The translations under genes and the position numbers were made by a program. From JABMPJ01 sp964345005 (lineage in GTDB: Bacteria > Verrucomicrobiota > Kiritimatiellia > UBA8416 > JABMPJ01), in contig CAYFPQ010000001.1 of the NCBI GenBank assembly GCA_964345005.1, positions 1 to 64,000 of the forward strand: DNA of 64,000 nucleotides, given 5' to 3'. A model generated the notes under the pieces. That model was not told where the DNA came from. It did no database searches and saw only the letters and a list, made by a program, of their open reading frames with translations. Each line of letters begins with the position of its first letter. Within the stretch, counting starts at the first letter, position 1. Positions 9,494-17,947 of the stretch are shown here, piece by piece.

Positions 9494-11692
9494 CTACCTG
9501 AACGACGGAACCGGCTTCACGGAGCAGCACTGACCGGCCAGGGCCAGCCGCTGTCGAAGGGCGGTACGACGCAGGCGAATCTCGTTGTTGCGAATGGCCA
9601 TGCCAACGGCCTTCTTCTGTCCAACCAGGCAGACCAGTTTGCGACCGCGCGTGATGGCGGTGTAGAGCAGATTGCGCTGCAGCAACTTGAAATGCTGCGT
9701 CGTCATCAGGATAATCACGGCCGGGTACTCGCTGCCCTGTGACTTGTGGATCGAGCAGGCGTAGGCATGGACGAGTTCGTCCAGCTCGGACGATTCGTAG
9801 TCGACCTGTCGACCGTCAAGATCGACCGTGATGGTTTGCTCGGCTGCATTGACGTGTCGGACAAGGCCGATGTCACCGTTGAAGACTTCCTTGTCGTAGT
9901 TGTTGCGGATCTGCATGACCCGGTCGCCGTCGCGGTAGCAGCGGCCGAATCGCCGCAGTTCGGCCCCCTTGGGGTTCAATGCTTCCTGCAGCAATCCGTT
10001 CAGGTTGTCCGCGCCGAGCTGGTTTTTGCGCATAGGGGTGAGGACTTGGATGTCGTGGATCGGATCGAAGCCAAACTTGGATGGAATGCGTCGCGTTATG
10101 AGTTGCAGCGTCTTGTCGATGACCTCCTCCGGTTGATCGGCCGAGAGGAAGAAGAAGTCGGAGCCATCCGTGTTGTCGACCTCCAGCGCTTCGCCGTGGT
10201 TGACATGATGCGCGTTGCGGACAATAGCACCGCCCTTCTCCTGTCGAAAAATGTGATCGAGGCGGCGGCAGGCGATCACCTCTGAGTCGATAATGTCGCG
10301 CAGTACGTTTCCCGGCCCCACGCTGGGCAGCTGATCGATATCGCCCACCAGGATCAGGCAGCAGTGATCGGGCAGGGCATCCAGGAAGTGATGCATCAGG
10401 GCAATATCGATCATTGAACACTCATCGAGAATCACGACATCGATATCGAGCGGATTCGAGCGGTTCCGGTCGAACCCATGCGCAGAGGGATTGAACTTCA
10501 GCAAACGATGCAGTGTGCTGGCGGCGTGGTGTGTCGCCTCCTCCATCCGCTTGGCTGCGCGCCCGGTCGGAGCGGCGAGAGCGATTCTGAGTCCACGCAT
10601 CCGGTAGACGTCGACAAGGGCACGAATGATTGTGGTCTTGCCAACACCGGGTCCGCCGGTGATCACGGACACTTTTTCCGCCAGCGCGGTCTGCAGGGCC
10701 TCCACCTGCATGGGTGCGAACTGCAGCTTCATGCGCTGCTGGGCCCAGGTCACGGCCTTACCGACAACGATCGGCCGGAAACCGCGGTCGGTGTGCTGCA
10801 GCGCGGTCAGGCGTTCGGCCACGTCGGTCTCGGCCTTGTAGAGCGATGACAGGTAGATGCGGTTGTCGTCGCGAACCAATTCCCTGCGTTCCAGCTCACT
10901 ATCAAGGGCTTCGCTCAGAATCTCCGCCGGTATGTCCAGTAGTTCCTGTGCATGCAGGATCAGTTCTGCGTCGAGGCAGAAGCAGTGCCCTTCGTCGGCA
11001 AAGGTCTCCATGGTATAGACCAGTCCCGCCCGTGCGCGCAGGCGCGATTGCGGCGGCACGCCGACACTTCTGGCGACGCCATCGGCGGTCTTGAACCCGA
11101 TGCCCCATACGTCGCGGCAGAGCTGGTAGGGGTTCTCGGAGATCACGGCGATAGCATCGTTGCCATATTGCCGGTAGATGCGTGCCGCCTGTGCCGTCCC
11201 CATTCCGTGGCTCTGCAGGAAGATCATGATGTCGCGCACCGCGTGCTGCTCGATCCAGCTCTCTTTGATTCGCTCCCGGCGCTTCGGTCCGATGCCCTCC
11301 ACCTCGCGGAGTCGTTCGGACTCCTTGTCGATGACTTTGAGCGTATTCTTGCCGAAGGCCGCGACGAGGCGCCGAGCCAGCTCCTTGCCAATGCCTCTCA
11401 CCATGCCGGAAGCCAGATACCGCTCGATGCCGCGCTCCGAGGTGGGCACCACGCAGATCATCGAGGCGGCCCGAAACTGGTAGCCATGCTTGGGATGGCG
11501 CGTCCACTGCCCCTCGGTGCGCAGCGTCTCACCTACCCAGATAGCTGCACAGGTGCCGACGACCGTGACGGTATCCTTCCGATCGGCCACTTTCAGACTA
11601 CAGACGGTATAGCCGGTATCCTCCGCGCGGAACACGATGCTCTCGACCGCGCCGGTCAGTGTTTCGTTAGGTTGGGTGCTGCTCTCTGGCAT
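9494..11692 (-). CDS. recD2: RecD2-type 5'-3' DNA helicase
   Basis: A 732-residue superfamily 1B helicase. An N-terminal OB-like region is followed by helix-hairpin-helix segments (LREVEGIGPKRRERI near 128-142, and VWGIGFKTAD), the Walker A motif GGPGVGKTT at 346-354, the Walker B segment VVILDECSMID near 420, LVGDIDQLPSVGPG, and the C-terminal motif AYACSIHKSQGSEYPAVII. These are the RecD2 signatures found in bacteria that lack RecBC. It unwinds DNA 5' to 3' in repair. It starts seven bases after the stop side of the M20 peptidase gene on the same strand, so the two may be co-transcribed. Confidence 0.93.
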   Translation of the reverse strand: MPESSTQPNETLTGAVESIVFRAEDTGYTVCSLKVADRKDTVTVVGTCAAIWVGETLRTEGQWTRHPKHGYQFRAASMICVVPTSERGIERYLASGMVRGIGKELARRLVAAFGKNTLKVIDKESERLREVEGIGPKRRERIKESWIEQHAVRDIMIFLQSHGMGTAQAARIYRQYGNDAIAVISENPYQLCRDVWGIGFKTADGVARSVGVPPQSRLRARAGLVYTMETFADEGHCFCLDAELILHAQELLDIPAEILSEALDSELERRELVRDDNRIYLSSLYKAETDVAERLTALQHTDRGFRPIVVGKAVTWAQQRMKLQFAPMQVEALQTALAEKVSVITGGPGVGKTTIIRALVDVYRMRGLRIALAAPTGRAAKRMEEATHHAASTLHRLLKFNPSAHGFDRNRSNPLDIDVVILDECSMIDIALMHHFLDALPDHCCLILVGDIDQLPSVGPGNVLRDIIDSEVIACRRLDHIFRQEKGGAIVRNAHHVNHGEALEVDNTDGSDFFFLSADQPEEVIDKTLQLITRRIPSKFGFDPIHDIQVLTPMRKNQLGADNLNGLLQEALNPKGAELRRFGRCYRDGDRVMQIRNNYDKEVFNGDIGLVRHVNAAEQTITVDLDGRQVDYESSELDELVHAYACSIHKSQGSEYPAVIILMTTQHFKLLQRNLLYTAITRGRKLVCLVGQKKAVGMAIRNNEIRLRRTALRQRLALAGQCCSVKPVPSFR

Positions 11693-11699
11693 GGCAAGA

Positions 11700-13064
11700 C
11701 TATCTCACGGCAAAGTCGGCTTTCGGGGCGGCGCGAAGGAAGTGCATGGCGTACTCGAACCCTCTCCGGAACTGCTCGATCGAGTAGGACTCGTTCGGCG
11801 CGTGAACATGGTCGTCTTCGTGGCCAAACCCGACGAGTAAAGGCGCCGCCCCGGCTGCCTCGGCCAATGCGGGAATAATGGGGATGGAGGCGCCTTCCCA
11901 GTGATACGCCGGTTCGCAGCCAGCCAGCTCGAACAGAACGTCGCGCGCAAGCCGCACCGCCGCGCATTCGGGGTCGATGCGGAAGCCCGGACCAGCCGAT
12001 CCCGCATCGTGAATCTCCAGCTCCATGGCGTCGGGGGTGTGAGTCTTCAGGTGGGCGGAGATGGCTTGCAGACAATGGTCCGGATCCTGTCCTGCGGCAA
12101 GCCGCACGGTCAGGCGTGCGGTCGCGGAGGTGGGGATGACTGTCTTCATGCTGTCTGCGTTGCCGCCGCTGATTCCGTTGATGTCCAGCGCAGGACGGAA
12201 ACCAAGCCGCTCCAGAGGAGCGTAGTCGGCTTCGCCCGCTGCCGGCGGCATTCCGACGGAGCGCTCATAGGCGGCAGGATCGAAAGGCGTCTTCCTTACC
12301 AGGGAGTGCTCGATCGCGGTTGGGTTGAGAATCCCATCGTAGAATCCGTCAACAGCAATGCTGCGGTCGGGGGCGACGAGCGTGGCGAGCAGGCGTGCAA
12401 TCTCGGTGACCGGGTTCAGCGCCAGGCCGCCGTGAAGTCCCGAGTGCAGATCGTGCGATGGCCCACGCAAGGTCACGGCCAGATGCAGGAGCCCGCGCAG
12501 TCCCATGACGATTGTGGGAGTACCATCCGCGATGGTTCCCGTGTCGGCCACCATCAGGATATCGGCGGCCAGGCGCTCACGCCACTCATCAAGCATGGCG
12601 GAAAGACCCCGGCTGCCGCTTTCCTCTTCGCCTTCGATAATGACCTTCAGGTTGATTTCGAGCTGTCCGGCAGCCAGCAGGGCTTCGACGGCCTTAAGAA
12701 AAGCGAACGCCTGGCCCTTATTGTCCTGTGCTCCACGCGCGTAAATCCTACCGCCGCGTAGCTCCGGCTCGAAGGGGGGGGTGGTCCAGGCATCGAGCGG
12801 ATCGACCGGCTGCACATCATAGTGGCCATAGAAGAGGATCGTCGGTGCATCTTCACCAACGCGGTGCTCGGCGTAGACCGCGGGGAGCCCGGGCGTTTCC
12901 AGCACTTCAGCCCGTAGTCCCATTCCAGCCAGGTGTTCTACCAGCCAATTCGCGCATTGCCTGCAGTCATCGTGATATGCCGGATCTGCGCCTACAGAAG
13001 GAAAGCGGAGCAGGTCCATCCACTCCGTTACAAACCGCTCTTGTTCAAAGGCTTGAGAACTCAT
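11700..13064 (-). CDS. M20-family dipeptidase
   Basis: A 454-residue cytoplasmic metallopeptidase. Zinc ligands and catalytic residues are visible: FYGHYDVQPVDP, the bridging Asp in YARGAQDNKGQ, the catalytic pair in EGEEESGSRG, the next ligand in MVADTGT, and the dimerisation domain entry GPSHDLHSGLHGG; the last histidine is near GFGHEDDHVHAPNE. These match the M20A/CPG2-type dipeptidase group. It would hydrolyse dipeptides or N-acyl amino acids; the substrate is not predictable. Full length compared with homologues (about 450-460). It is followed closely by recD2 on the same strand. Confidence 0.92.
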   Translation of the reverse strand: MSSQAFEQERFVTEWMDLLRFPSVGADPAYHDDCRQCANWLVEHLAGMGLRAEVLETPGLPAVYAEHRVGEDAPTILFYGHYDVQPVDPLDAWTTPPFEPELRGGRIYARGAQDNKGQAFAFLKAVEALLAAGQLEINLKVIIEGEEESGSRGLSAMLDEWRERLAADILMVADTGTIADGTPTIVMGLRGLLHLAVTLRGPSHDLHSGLHGGLALNPVTEIARLLATLVAPDRSIAVDGFYDGILNPTAIEHSLVRKTPFDPAAYERSVGMPPAAGEADYAPLERLGFRPALDINGISGGNADSMKTVIPTSATARLTVRLAAGQDPDHCLQAISAHLKTHTPDAMELEIHDAGSAGPGFRIDPECAAVRLARDVLFELAGCEPAYHWEGASIPIIPALAEAAGAAPLLVGFGHEDDHVHAPNESYSIEQFRRGFEYAMHFLRAAPKADFAVR

Positions 13065-13081
13065 AAGCCAAAACCTTGCCT

Positions 13082-13107
13082 TTCAACTCCGCCATTGTCG
13101 AGTTGAA
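13082..13107. promoter_or_regulatory. inverted repeat in divergent promoter region
   Basis: Perfect 8-base arms TTCAACTC and GAGTTGAA flank a 10-base loop. It lies between the divergent starts of the M20 peptidase (13064, minus) and the receiver protein (13192, plus), 18 bases from the former. An operator for a dimeric regulator is the simplest reading; it lacks a T-run and so is not a convincing terminator. Confidence 0.4.
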
Positions 13108-13191
13108 TTGGCCCGAATTGGGGGTTGATTTGATCCCCTGCTTCGAGGAGAATCATGTGTCGACCGACCGCATTAGTTAAGGAGGTCAATC

Positions 13192-13563
13192 ATGACAGAC
13201 GAGAAGAAGAGAATGCGCATCCTGATTATGGACGACGATCACAGCCTATTGGAAGCACTGCGCCAGATGCTCGAAGAGCACAAGCACGAAGTCCACACCG
13301 CCGATAATGCCAAGGACGCCGTCGCCAAGGTGGCCGAGACGGATTACGACATCGTGATGGCCGATTACCGCATGCCGGGCGAGGACGGGATCTGGTTTAT
13401 GAAGAACGCAAGTCTCAAGCGTAGCACCAAGGTCCTTCTCTGTACGGCCTACGCCAATCGTGAGGTCATCAAGCAGATGTTCGAACTCGGTGCCTCAGGC
13501 TATCTTATCAAGCCCTTCGACGAGGAAGAGGTTCTCCGCAACCTCGAGTTCCACGGCGTGTAA
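13192..13563 (+). CDS. single-domain response regulator (CheY-like receiver)
   Basis: A 123-residue protein that is only a receiver domain. The acidic triad is in LIMDDDHS, the phospho-acceptor Asp in DIVMADYRMPGEDG, the switch Thr in LLCTAYA and the Lys in YLIKPFD. No output domain follows, so it must act by protein contact or as a phosphorelay step. A near-consensus Shine-Dalgarno AAGGAGG ends six bases before the ATG and fixes the start, unusually strong for this window. No kinase is adjacent; the FHA-histidine kinase 8.7 kb upstream is one candidate partner, by inference only. Confidence 0.9.
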   Translation: MTDEKKRMRILIMDDDHSLLEALRQMLEEHKHEVHTADNAKDAVAKVAETDYDIVMADYRMPGEDGIWFMKNASLKRSTKVLLCTAYANREVIKQMFELGASGYLIKPFDEEEVLRNLEFHGV

Positions 13564-13651
13564 TCGCGGGATCCCGTTCCCGCTTTTCATCGACCCTGCG
13601 ATATCAATCGTGTATGGTCGCGCTTTCGGTTTCAGTCAGCAGGTATCGACC

Positions 13652-14689
13652 ATGGCAAAGAAGAAGTCGGCGTACGCGGCGGCCGGTGTAGACATCGACG
13701 AGATGATGAGCTCGCTCGGGGCGGTCAAGCGGATGGTGAAGCGCACTGCCACGAAGGACGTGCTGAGCAATATTGGATCGTTTGGCGGGCTTTTCCGCGC
13801 TCCGGCGGCGGGCAGCGTGCTTGTCGCCAGTACGGACGGTGTCGGCACCAAGCTCAACGTAGCCGTCATGGCGGGGCGACACGATACGGTAGGGCAGTGC
13901 CTCATCAACCACTGCACCAACGACATCCTCGTGCAGGGCGCAACCCCGATGTTCTTCCTCGACTACCTTGGAACGGCGCGGCTGAAAGGCCCGGTCTTCA
14001 AGGATGTGGTCAAGGGGCTGTGCAAGGCCTGCCGTGAGAACGGGTGTGCCCTGCTGGGTGGCGAAACCGCCGAGATGCCGGGGCTATACCCGGAAGGCGA
14101 ATATGATCTGGTGGGCACGATCGTAGGCAGCGTGCCGCGCAAGGGTCTGATCACGGGCGAACAGATTCGACCGAAGGACGTGGTAATCGGCCTCAAGTCC
14201 ACCGGTCTCCATACGAACGGATACTCGCTTGCCCGCTGTGTGGTTTTCGACCAGGCGAAGCTGAAGATAGACGACAATTTCCCGGGCACAAAGCGCAGTG
14301 TTGCCGATGTCTTGCTGGCGGTTCATCGCAGCTACCTCAAGCCGGTACTTGCGGTTATGAAGAAGGTCCGCATTCGCGGGATGGCTCACATCACGGGTGG
14401 CGGACTGATCGATAACATGCCTCGCATCTTGCCGCAGGGCACCGAAGTAGTCATCGATCGTTCCGCGTGGAAGGTCCCGCCGGTCTTTGCCTTCATCGGC
14501 GAGAAGGGCAACGTTGACCGCGACGAGATGTACCGCGTCTTCAACATGGGCATCGGCTACACGATCATCGTGCGACCAAGGGATGTCGAGGCAACGCTGA
14601 AGGTGCTGAAGAGCGCGAAGCAGCCGGGGATCGTCATCGGTAAGGTGGCCGCGACAAAGGCGGAGCCCCGTGTTCGGCTTGTCGGGTAA
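13652..14689 (+). CDS. purM: phosphoribosylformylglycinamidine cyclo-ligase (AIR synthetase)
   Basis: 345 residues from the ATG at 13652, the same length as the Escherichia coli enzyme. Family motifs are clear: STDGVGTKLNVA (the glycine-rich ATP loop), HCTNDILVQGATPMFFLDY, LGGETAEMPGLY, and the C-terminal HITGGGLIDNMPRILP and FNMGIGY. It catalyses the fifth step of purine synthesis, converting FGAM to AIR with ATP. The frame is open further upstream into the receiver gene, but the residues before MAKKKSAYAAAG show no conservation. It is followed by a palindromic repeat. Confidence 0.95.
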   Translation: MAKKKSAYAAAGVDIDEMMSSLGAVKRMVKRTATKDVLSNIGSFGGLFRAPAAGSVLVASTDGVGTKLNVAVMAGRHDTVGQCLINHCTNDILVQGATPMFFLDYLGTARLKGPVFKDVVKGLCKACRENGCALLGGETAEMPGLYPEGEYDLVGTIVGSVPRKGLITGEQIRPKDVVIGLKSTGLHTNGYSLARCVVFDQAKLKIDDNFPGTKRSVADVLLAVHRSYLKPVLAVMKKVRIRGMAHITGGGLIDNMPRILPQGTEVVIDRSAWKVPPVFAFIGEKGNVDRDEMYRVFNMGIGYTIIVRPRDVEATLKVLKSAKQPGIVIGKVAATKAEPRVRLVG

Positions 14690-14785
14690 GAACATCCAAC
14701 ATCGAACAAGGAACATCGAACTCTGAACGAGGGAGAAACTGTACGTTCGACGTTCGGAGTTCCTTGTTCGATGTTCAGTGTTCAA
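14690..14785. repeat. interspersed palindromic repeat, CAACAAGGAA family, copy 2
   Basis: Left arm 14690-14732 (with ATCGAACAAGGAACATCGAA) and right arm 14743-14785 (with TTCCTTGTTCGATGTTCA) are inverted. The core differs from copy 1 by one base (CGAACAAGGAAC against CCAACAAGGAAC). It fills the space between the convergent genes purM and pfp, where a hairpin could serve as a bidirectional terminator. Confidence 0.8.
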
Positions 14786-14849
14786 GAAGAAGAGCCACCC
14801 CGTATTGGGATGGCTCCTCGCTTTAGTCAATCCTGTGCGCCCCTTTACT

Positions 14850-16055
14850 TCATTTAACCTTCACGCCCTTGAAGCGGCCGGGCTTCGGCAGCTTACCCAC
14901 GATAGGTGAGGCGTAGTTAATGAAGGCTTGCGTGACGTCGTTGCCGGCCTTGTTGATGAACTTGGCGGGCATCTCTCGCGAGTCGCGGGCGACGGCCTTG
15001 AGCGGGACACGCTCGAAGCTCACCTTGTAGGCTTTGCCCGGCTTACGCTTGATGGCGATCGAGCCGCTCGTCACACCCTTGCAGGCGGTCTTGACGGCGA
15101 TGGCACCAACAGCGCGGGCTTCCCTGGCGTCCACGGTCGATGTGCAGCCGAAGAAGGAGCGCTGCAGATAGCCGAACGTATCGGCACGAAGGCGACCGAT
15201 CGAGGTCTTCTCCTTGAGCTGGGCAACGAGCAGATCGCCGAGGGCGCCCGTACCGCTGAGCTGCACGTTGCCGTGCGAATCGACTTCCTTGCTGAACTTG
15301 GCCGCGATGGCTTCACCTTTACTGTCGGCAATACCTTCGGAAACAGCAATCAGGCAGCGTCCATACTTCTTGTAAACCGCTTTCACGTCCTTGACGAAAC
15401 GGGTCATGCTGAAGGGGCGTTCCGGCAGATAGATCAGGTGGGGACCATCGTCCTCATGCACACGCCCCAGTGCTGCGGCTGCCGTAAGGAAGCCGGCATG
15501 CCGACCCATAATTACCGAGATGTGGACGCCTGGAAGCGCGCGGTTGTCCAGGTTGATGCCCTGCAGGGCCTGTGCCACGAAACGGCCTGCGCTTCCGAAG
15601 CCGGGTGTGTGGTCGTTCGACCTGAGATCGTTATCGATCGTCTTAGGAATGTGGAAACAGCGGATCGGATGCTTCGCCTTCACGGCTTCCTGGTTGATGA
15701 TGTGGACTGTTTCAGCGGAGTCGTTGCCGCCGATATAGAAAAAGAAGCCCACGTTGCGGTCGCGCAATATCTCGAAGATGCGCGCGCAATCATCGGCTGT
15801 TGGCTTCATTCGGACCGTACCGAGGCCGGATGACGGTGTAGCCGCCACTGCTTCGAGAGTGGATGCCGACTCTTTGCGGAGGTCGATCAGGTTTTCTTCG
15901 AGAATGCCCTTGATGCCATGCAGCGATCCGAAAATCTTTCCAATAGCCGTCTGCTTCTTGGCTTCGATCACTGCCCCGACGAGGCTCTCGTTAATAACCA
16001 TCGAGGGGCCGCCGCTTTGGGCAATCAACATGTTCTGTTTCTTCGGTGTGCTCAT
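14850..16055 (-). CDS. pfp: pyrophosphate-dependent 6-phosphofructokinase
   Basis: A 401-residue phosphofructokinase. The start motif AQSGGPSMVINESLVG, the phosphoryl-donor loop FFYIGGNDSAET, the catalytic segment PKTIDNDL (Lys before TIDND marks the pyrophosphate-using type, where ATP enzymes have Gly) and IMGRHAGFLTAA are all present. It phosphorylates fructose 6-phosphate with PPi, reversibly, in glycolysis/gluconeogenesis. The length fits the short PPi clade. It stands convergent to purM and shows no clear operon partner. Confidence 0.92.
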   Translation of the reverse strand: MSTPKKQNMLIAQSGGPSMVINESLVGAVIEAKKQTAIGKIFGSLHGIKGILEENLIDLRKESASTLEAVAATPSSGLGTVRMKPTADDCARIFEILRDRNVGFFFYIGGNDSAETVHIINQEAVKAKHPIRCFHIPKTIDNDLRSNDHTPGFGSAGRFVAQALQGINLDNRALPGVHISVIMGRHAGFLTAAAALGRVHEDDGPHLIYLPERPFSMTRFVKDVKAVYKKYGRCLIAVSEGIADSKGEAIAAKFSKEVDSHGNVQLSGTGALGDLLVAQLKEKTSIGRLRADTFGYLQRSFFGCTSTVDAREARAVGAIAVKTACKGVTSGSIAIKRKPGKAYKVSFERVPLKAVARDSREMPAKFINKAGNDVTQAFINYASPIVGKLPKPGRFKGVKVK

Positions 16056-16200
16056 AGTACTCCTTGGCCTGTTCCCGCATTCCCTGAAAAAGGGGGCATT
16101 CTACATGTCTCCGGCTGGAGAGGCAAGGAAAAACGCTGGTATTTGCGCTTGCCTACGGTAGCGCCCATGGATATTCTACCGCGCTTCTGATGGAACGAGA

Positions 16201-16272
16201 GCGCCCATCGTCTAGTGGTTAGGACTCAAGGTTTTCATCCTTGCAACCGGAGTTCGATTCTCCGTGGGCGCG
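16201..16272 (+). tRNA. tRNA-Glu (TTC)
   Basis: The cloverleaf can be drawn by eye: acceptor GCGCCCA pairs with TGGGCGC, the D arm contains TAGTGGTTAGGA, the anticodon stem CAAGG/CCTTG encloses the loop TTTTCAT with anticodon TTC, and the T arm is CCGGAGTTCGATTCTCCG-like with the TTCGATT loop. The discriminator base is G. CCA is not encoded. Length is 72 bases. Confidence 0.95.
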
Positions 16273-16623
16273 ATCCCGCTTCGGAGCCGGGGTACCTGCC
16301 GGTCTGGAGCATATCTTCGCTTCGCTTGATCTGCTAGGCCTCGGCAGGCACCCCGGCTCCTTCGCTCCTGGTAGTTTAGTTTTGTGTTTCCCTTGGCTGG
16401 AGCACTGCCTCGCTACGCTCGGCCTGCAAGGCCTCAGAGGGTACCCCTGTTCCTCCGCTCTTGGTCGGTTGGATATTCCTTGTTGAGTATTGGAGATTCA
16501 GTTCCCATGTGGTCTGCTTAAGCGACAAGTCCTTATGCTATTGGTGGTTGCGAAAAACGCACACCCGTGGCCTGCGGAGGAGACACACTTGCTCCGCTCC
16601 TGGTGCTATAGTCTCTGTGTGCT
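16273..16623. repeat. gene-free stretch with diverged tandem and inverted repeats
   Basis: No gene is seen here. A stem is formed by 16283-16301 (GGAGCCGGGGTACCTGCCG) and 16342-16360, with one mismatch. The segment 16303-16371 (CTGGAGCA ... TCCTTCGCTCCTGGT) recurs in diverged form at 16396-16464 (CTGGAGCA ... TCCTCCGCTCTTGGT), and a fragment again near 16588-16600. A half copy of the CAACAAGGAA family (reverse sense) lies at about 16468-16500. The block follows tRNA-Glu, a common site for such accumulation. Confidence 0.6.
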
Positions 16624-17160
16624 TCAGCAGTGGCGTAGCGCCAACGCAAATGCGGTGACCCAGGGCAGCGGCTTGGTCTCGCACTCGTCGAGCGTGATTT
16701 CAAGTTCTTCGCGGGACAGGAGGATGAGTTCCTGAGGCTCAAGATCGTCTGATTCGACATGGCCAACGAATGTGGCGTCGCGCGCCAGGAAGAAATGGGC
16801 TGTACCGGCGCCACGGTTGGCATCAACCGGGTAGCTCCCCAGGAATGTCCAGTCGTCTGACTCATATCCCGTTTCCTCGCGCAGTTCTCGCTCGGCACTT
16901 GCGCGGGGCGAGTCGCCCGGCTCGATGTGACCGCCTGGGGGTGCTACGGCTATACTCTCGATCGTGTATTTGCCCTGCCGCATGCAAACGAACTGTCCTT
17001 CAGGCGTAACAGCAACCACAACGACAAAATCGGGAGTGATCACCCACGGCCAGTCGTCAATCACGTGTCCGTTCCCGAAATCCACCGTATGCCGCTCGAC
17101 CTTCAGGAACTTACCGCAGTCGAGTATCAACTCACGGGCGAGCGTCTTCCATGTCTTCAT
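16624..17160 (-). CDS. Nudix hydrolase (ADP-ribose pyrophosphatase-like)
   Basis: 178 residues with a complete Nudix box: GGHIEPGD followed by ASAERELREETGYESDD, matching G-x5-E-x7-R-E-U-x-E-E-x-G-U. The context of the fold (WVITPDFVVVVAVTPEGQFVCMRQGKY before the box) is like NudF/ADP-sugar hydrolases, which cleave nucleoside diphosphate derivatives into two phosphates with Mg2+. The substrate cannot be fixed from sequence. No signal peptide. It lies alone between the tRNA-proximal repeats and the divergent PilZ gene. Confidence 0.88.
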   Translation of the reverse strand: MKTWKTLARELILDCGKFLKVERHTVDFGNGHVIDDWPWVITPDFVVVVAVTPEGQFVCMRQGKYTIESIAVAPPGGHIEPGDSPRASAERELREETGYESDDWTFLGSYPVDANRGAGTAHFFLARDATFVGHVESDDLEPQELILLSREELEITLDECETKPLPWVTAFALALRHC

Positions 17161-17265
17161 GCGGGAGACTAAACACTGAACCCAACGATAAGTCGAGAAT
17201 GTTGCATTCTCAGCCGGAACCTTGAACCTTGAACCCTTAGGTCTCGGACCTTATCATGCATCAGT

Positions 17266-17706
17266 ATGAACGAGGCCTTTGTAGAACGGCGACATTTCTT
17301 CCGGCATCCCGCCAGTATTCCCGTTGAATGTCGCGTGAACAGCCACAACGATTTTTATCCGCACGAGATGCGAGATGCGAGTCACGGCGGAATCGCGTTC
17401 GTCTCGGACCGTCAGTACGAGTTAGGTGACGTCGTGGAACTTCGCTACCCATCGCTGCCACATCCGGAGACTGTGCGTGGTATCATCGTCTGGACCGTTA
17501 AGGCAGGGGGAGAAGGAGAGGGCACTTATATCAATGGCCTTTCCTTCGTCGATGCCTCCGACCATTACCATGGCCGGATCGTCGAGCAGATCTGCTGCAT
17601 CGAGGAGTATCGGCGCGAGCAGCGCGAAAAGCGTGGCAGGGAGATGACTTCAAGTGAAGCCGCCGCCGAGTGGATCGCCGCCAACGCCGCCGATTTTCCC
17701 AACTGA
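17266..17706 (+). CDS. PilZ-domain protein
   Basis: A 146-residue single-domain protein. It has the c-di-GMP-binding arginine motif at the N-terminus (ERRHFFRHPASIPVEC, an RxxxR type) and the paired D/NxSxxG motif as RDASHGGIAFVS, followed by the beta-barrel segments GDVVELRYP and ISMAFP-like strands. It is likely a cytoplasmic c-di-GMP receptor. No cyclase or phosphodiesterase is encoded nearby, so its partner is unknown. The region just before the ATG shows no clear ribosome site. Confidence 0.85.
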   Translation: MNEAFVERRHFFRHPASIPVECRVNSHNDFYPHEMRDASHGGIAFVSDRQYELGDVVELRYPSLPHPETVRGIIVWTVKAGGEGEGTYINGLSFVDASDHYHGRIVEQICCIEEYRREQREKRGREMTSSEAAAEWIAANAADFPN

Positions 17707-17819
17707 CGCCGGCACAGCTGCAGACAGCACCCCCTGAGAAGCGCGCCCTGTGGCGGACGTCCCGAGGAAATACACCCGCCAACATGATTCATGCCCCTCT
17801 TTACGATTCCGCAAGTATA

Positions 17820-17855
17820 TGACGTTAAGACTCACGATCGTGATATTAGATGACA
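17820..17855 (+). repeat. cassette repeat A (direct copy of repeat C)
   Basis: 36 bases beginning TGACGTTAAGACTCACGATC. It matches repeat C (18781-18816) at 34 of 36 positions and shares 24 identical bases with the reverse complement of repeat B (17919-17942). Read as codons it gives DVKTHDRDIR-stop, the same tail that ends the PaaX/Cas2-like protein in repeat C (DVKTHDREIR-stop), although no such gene lies upstream. It contains the core palindrome TCACGATCGTGA. Confidence 0.85.
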
Positions 17856-17905
17856 GTCATTATGAGAAAGTTTGGCTTGATGTATTGTGATCACAGTGTT
17901 CTTAT

Positions 17906-17942
17906 ATGACGTTCACAGTCACGATCGTGAGTCTTAACGTCA
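17906..17942 (-). promoter_or_regulatory. cassette repeat B, palindrome at the promoter of the PaaX/Cas2-like gene
   Basis: Bases 17919-17942 are the exact reverse complement of the first 24 bases of repeat A; with the left part (ATGACGTT...TCACGATCG) the whole is an extended palindrome centred on CGATCG. A TATAAT box follows at 17944-17949, so the palindrome occupies the position of a -35 element. This fits an operator bound by the encoded regulator-like protein, and also a terminal repeat of a mobile cassette. Confidence 0.6.
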
Positions 17943-17947
17943 GTATA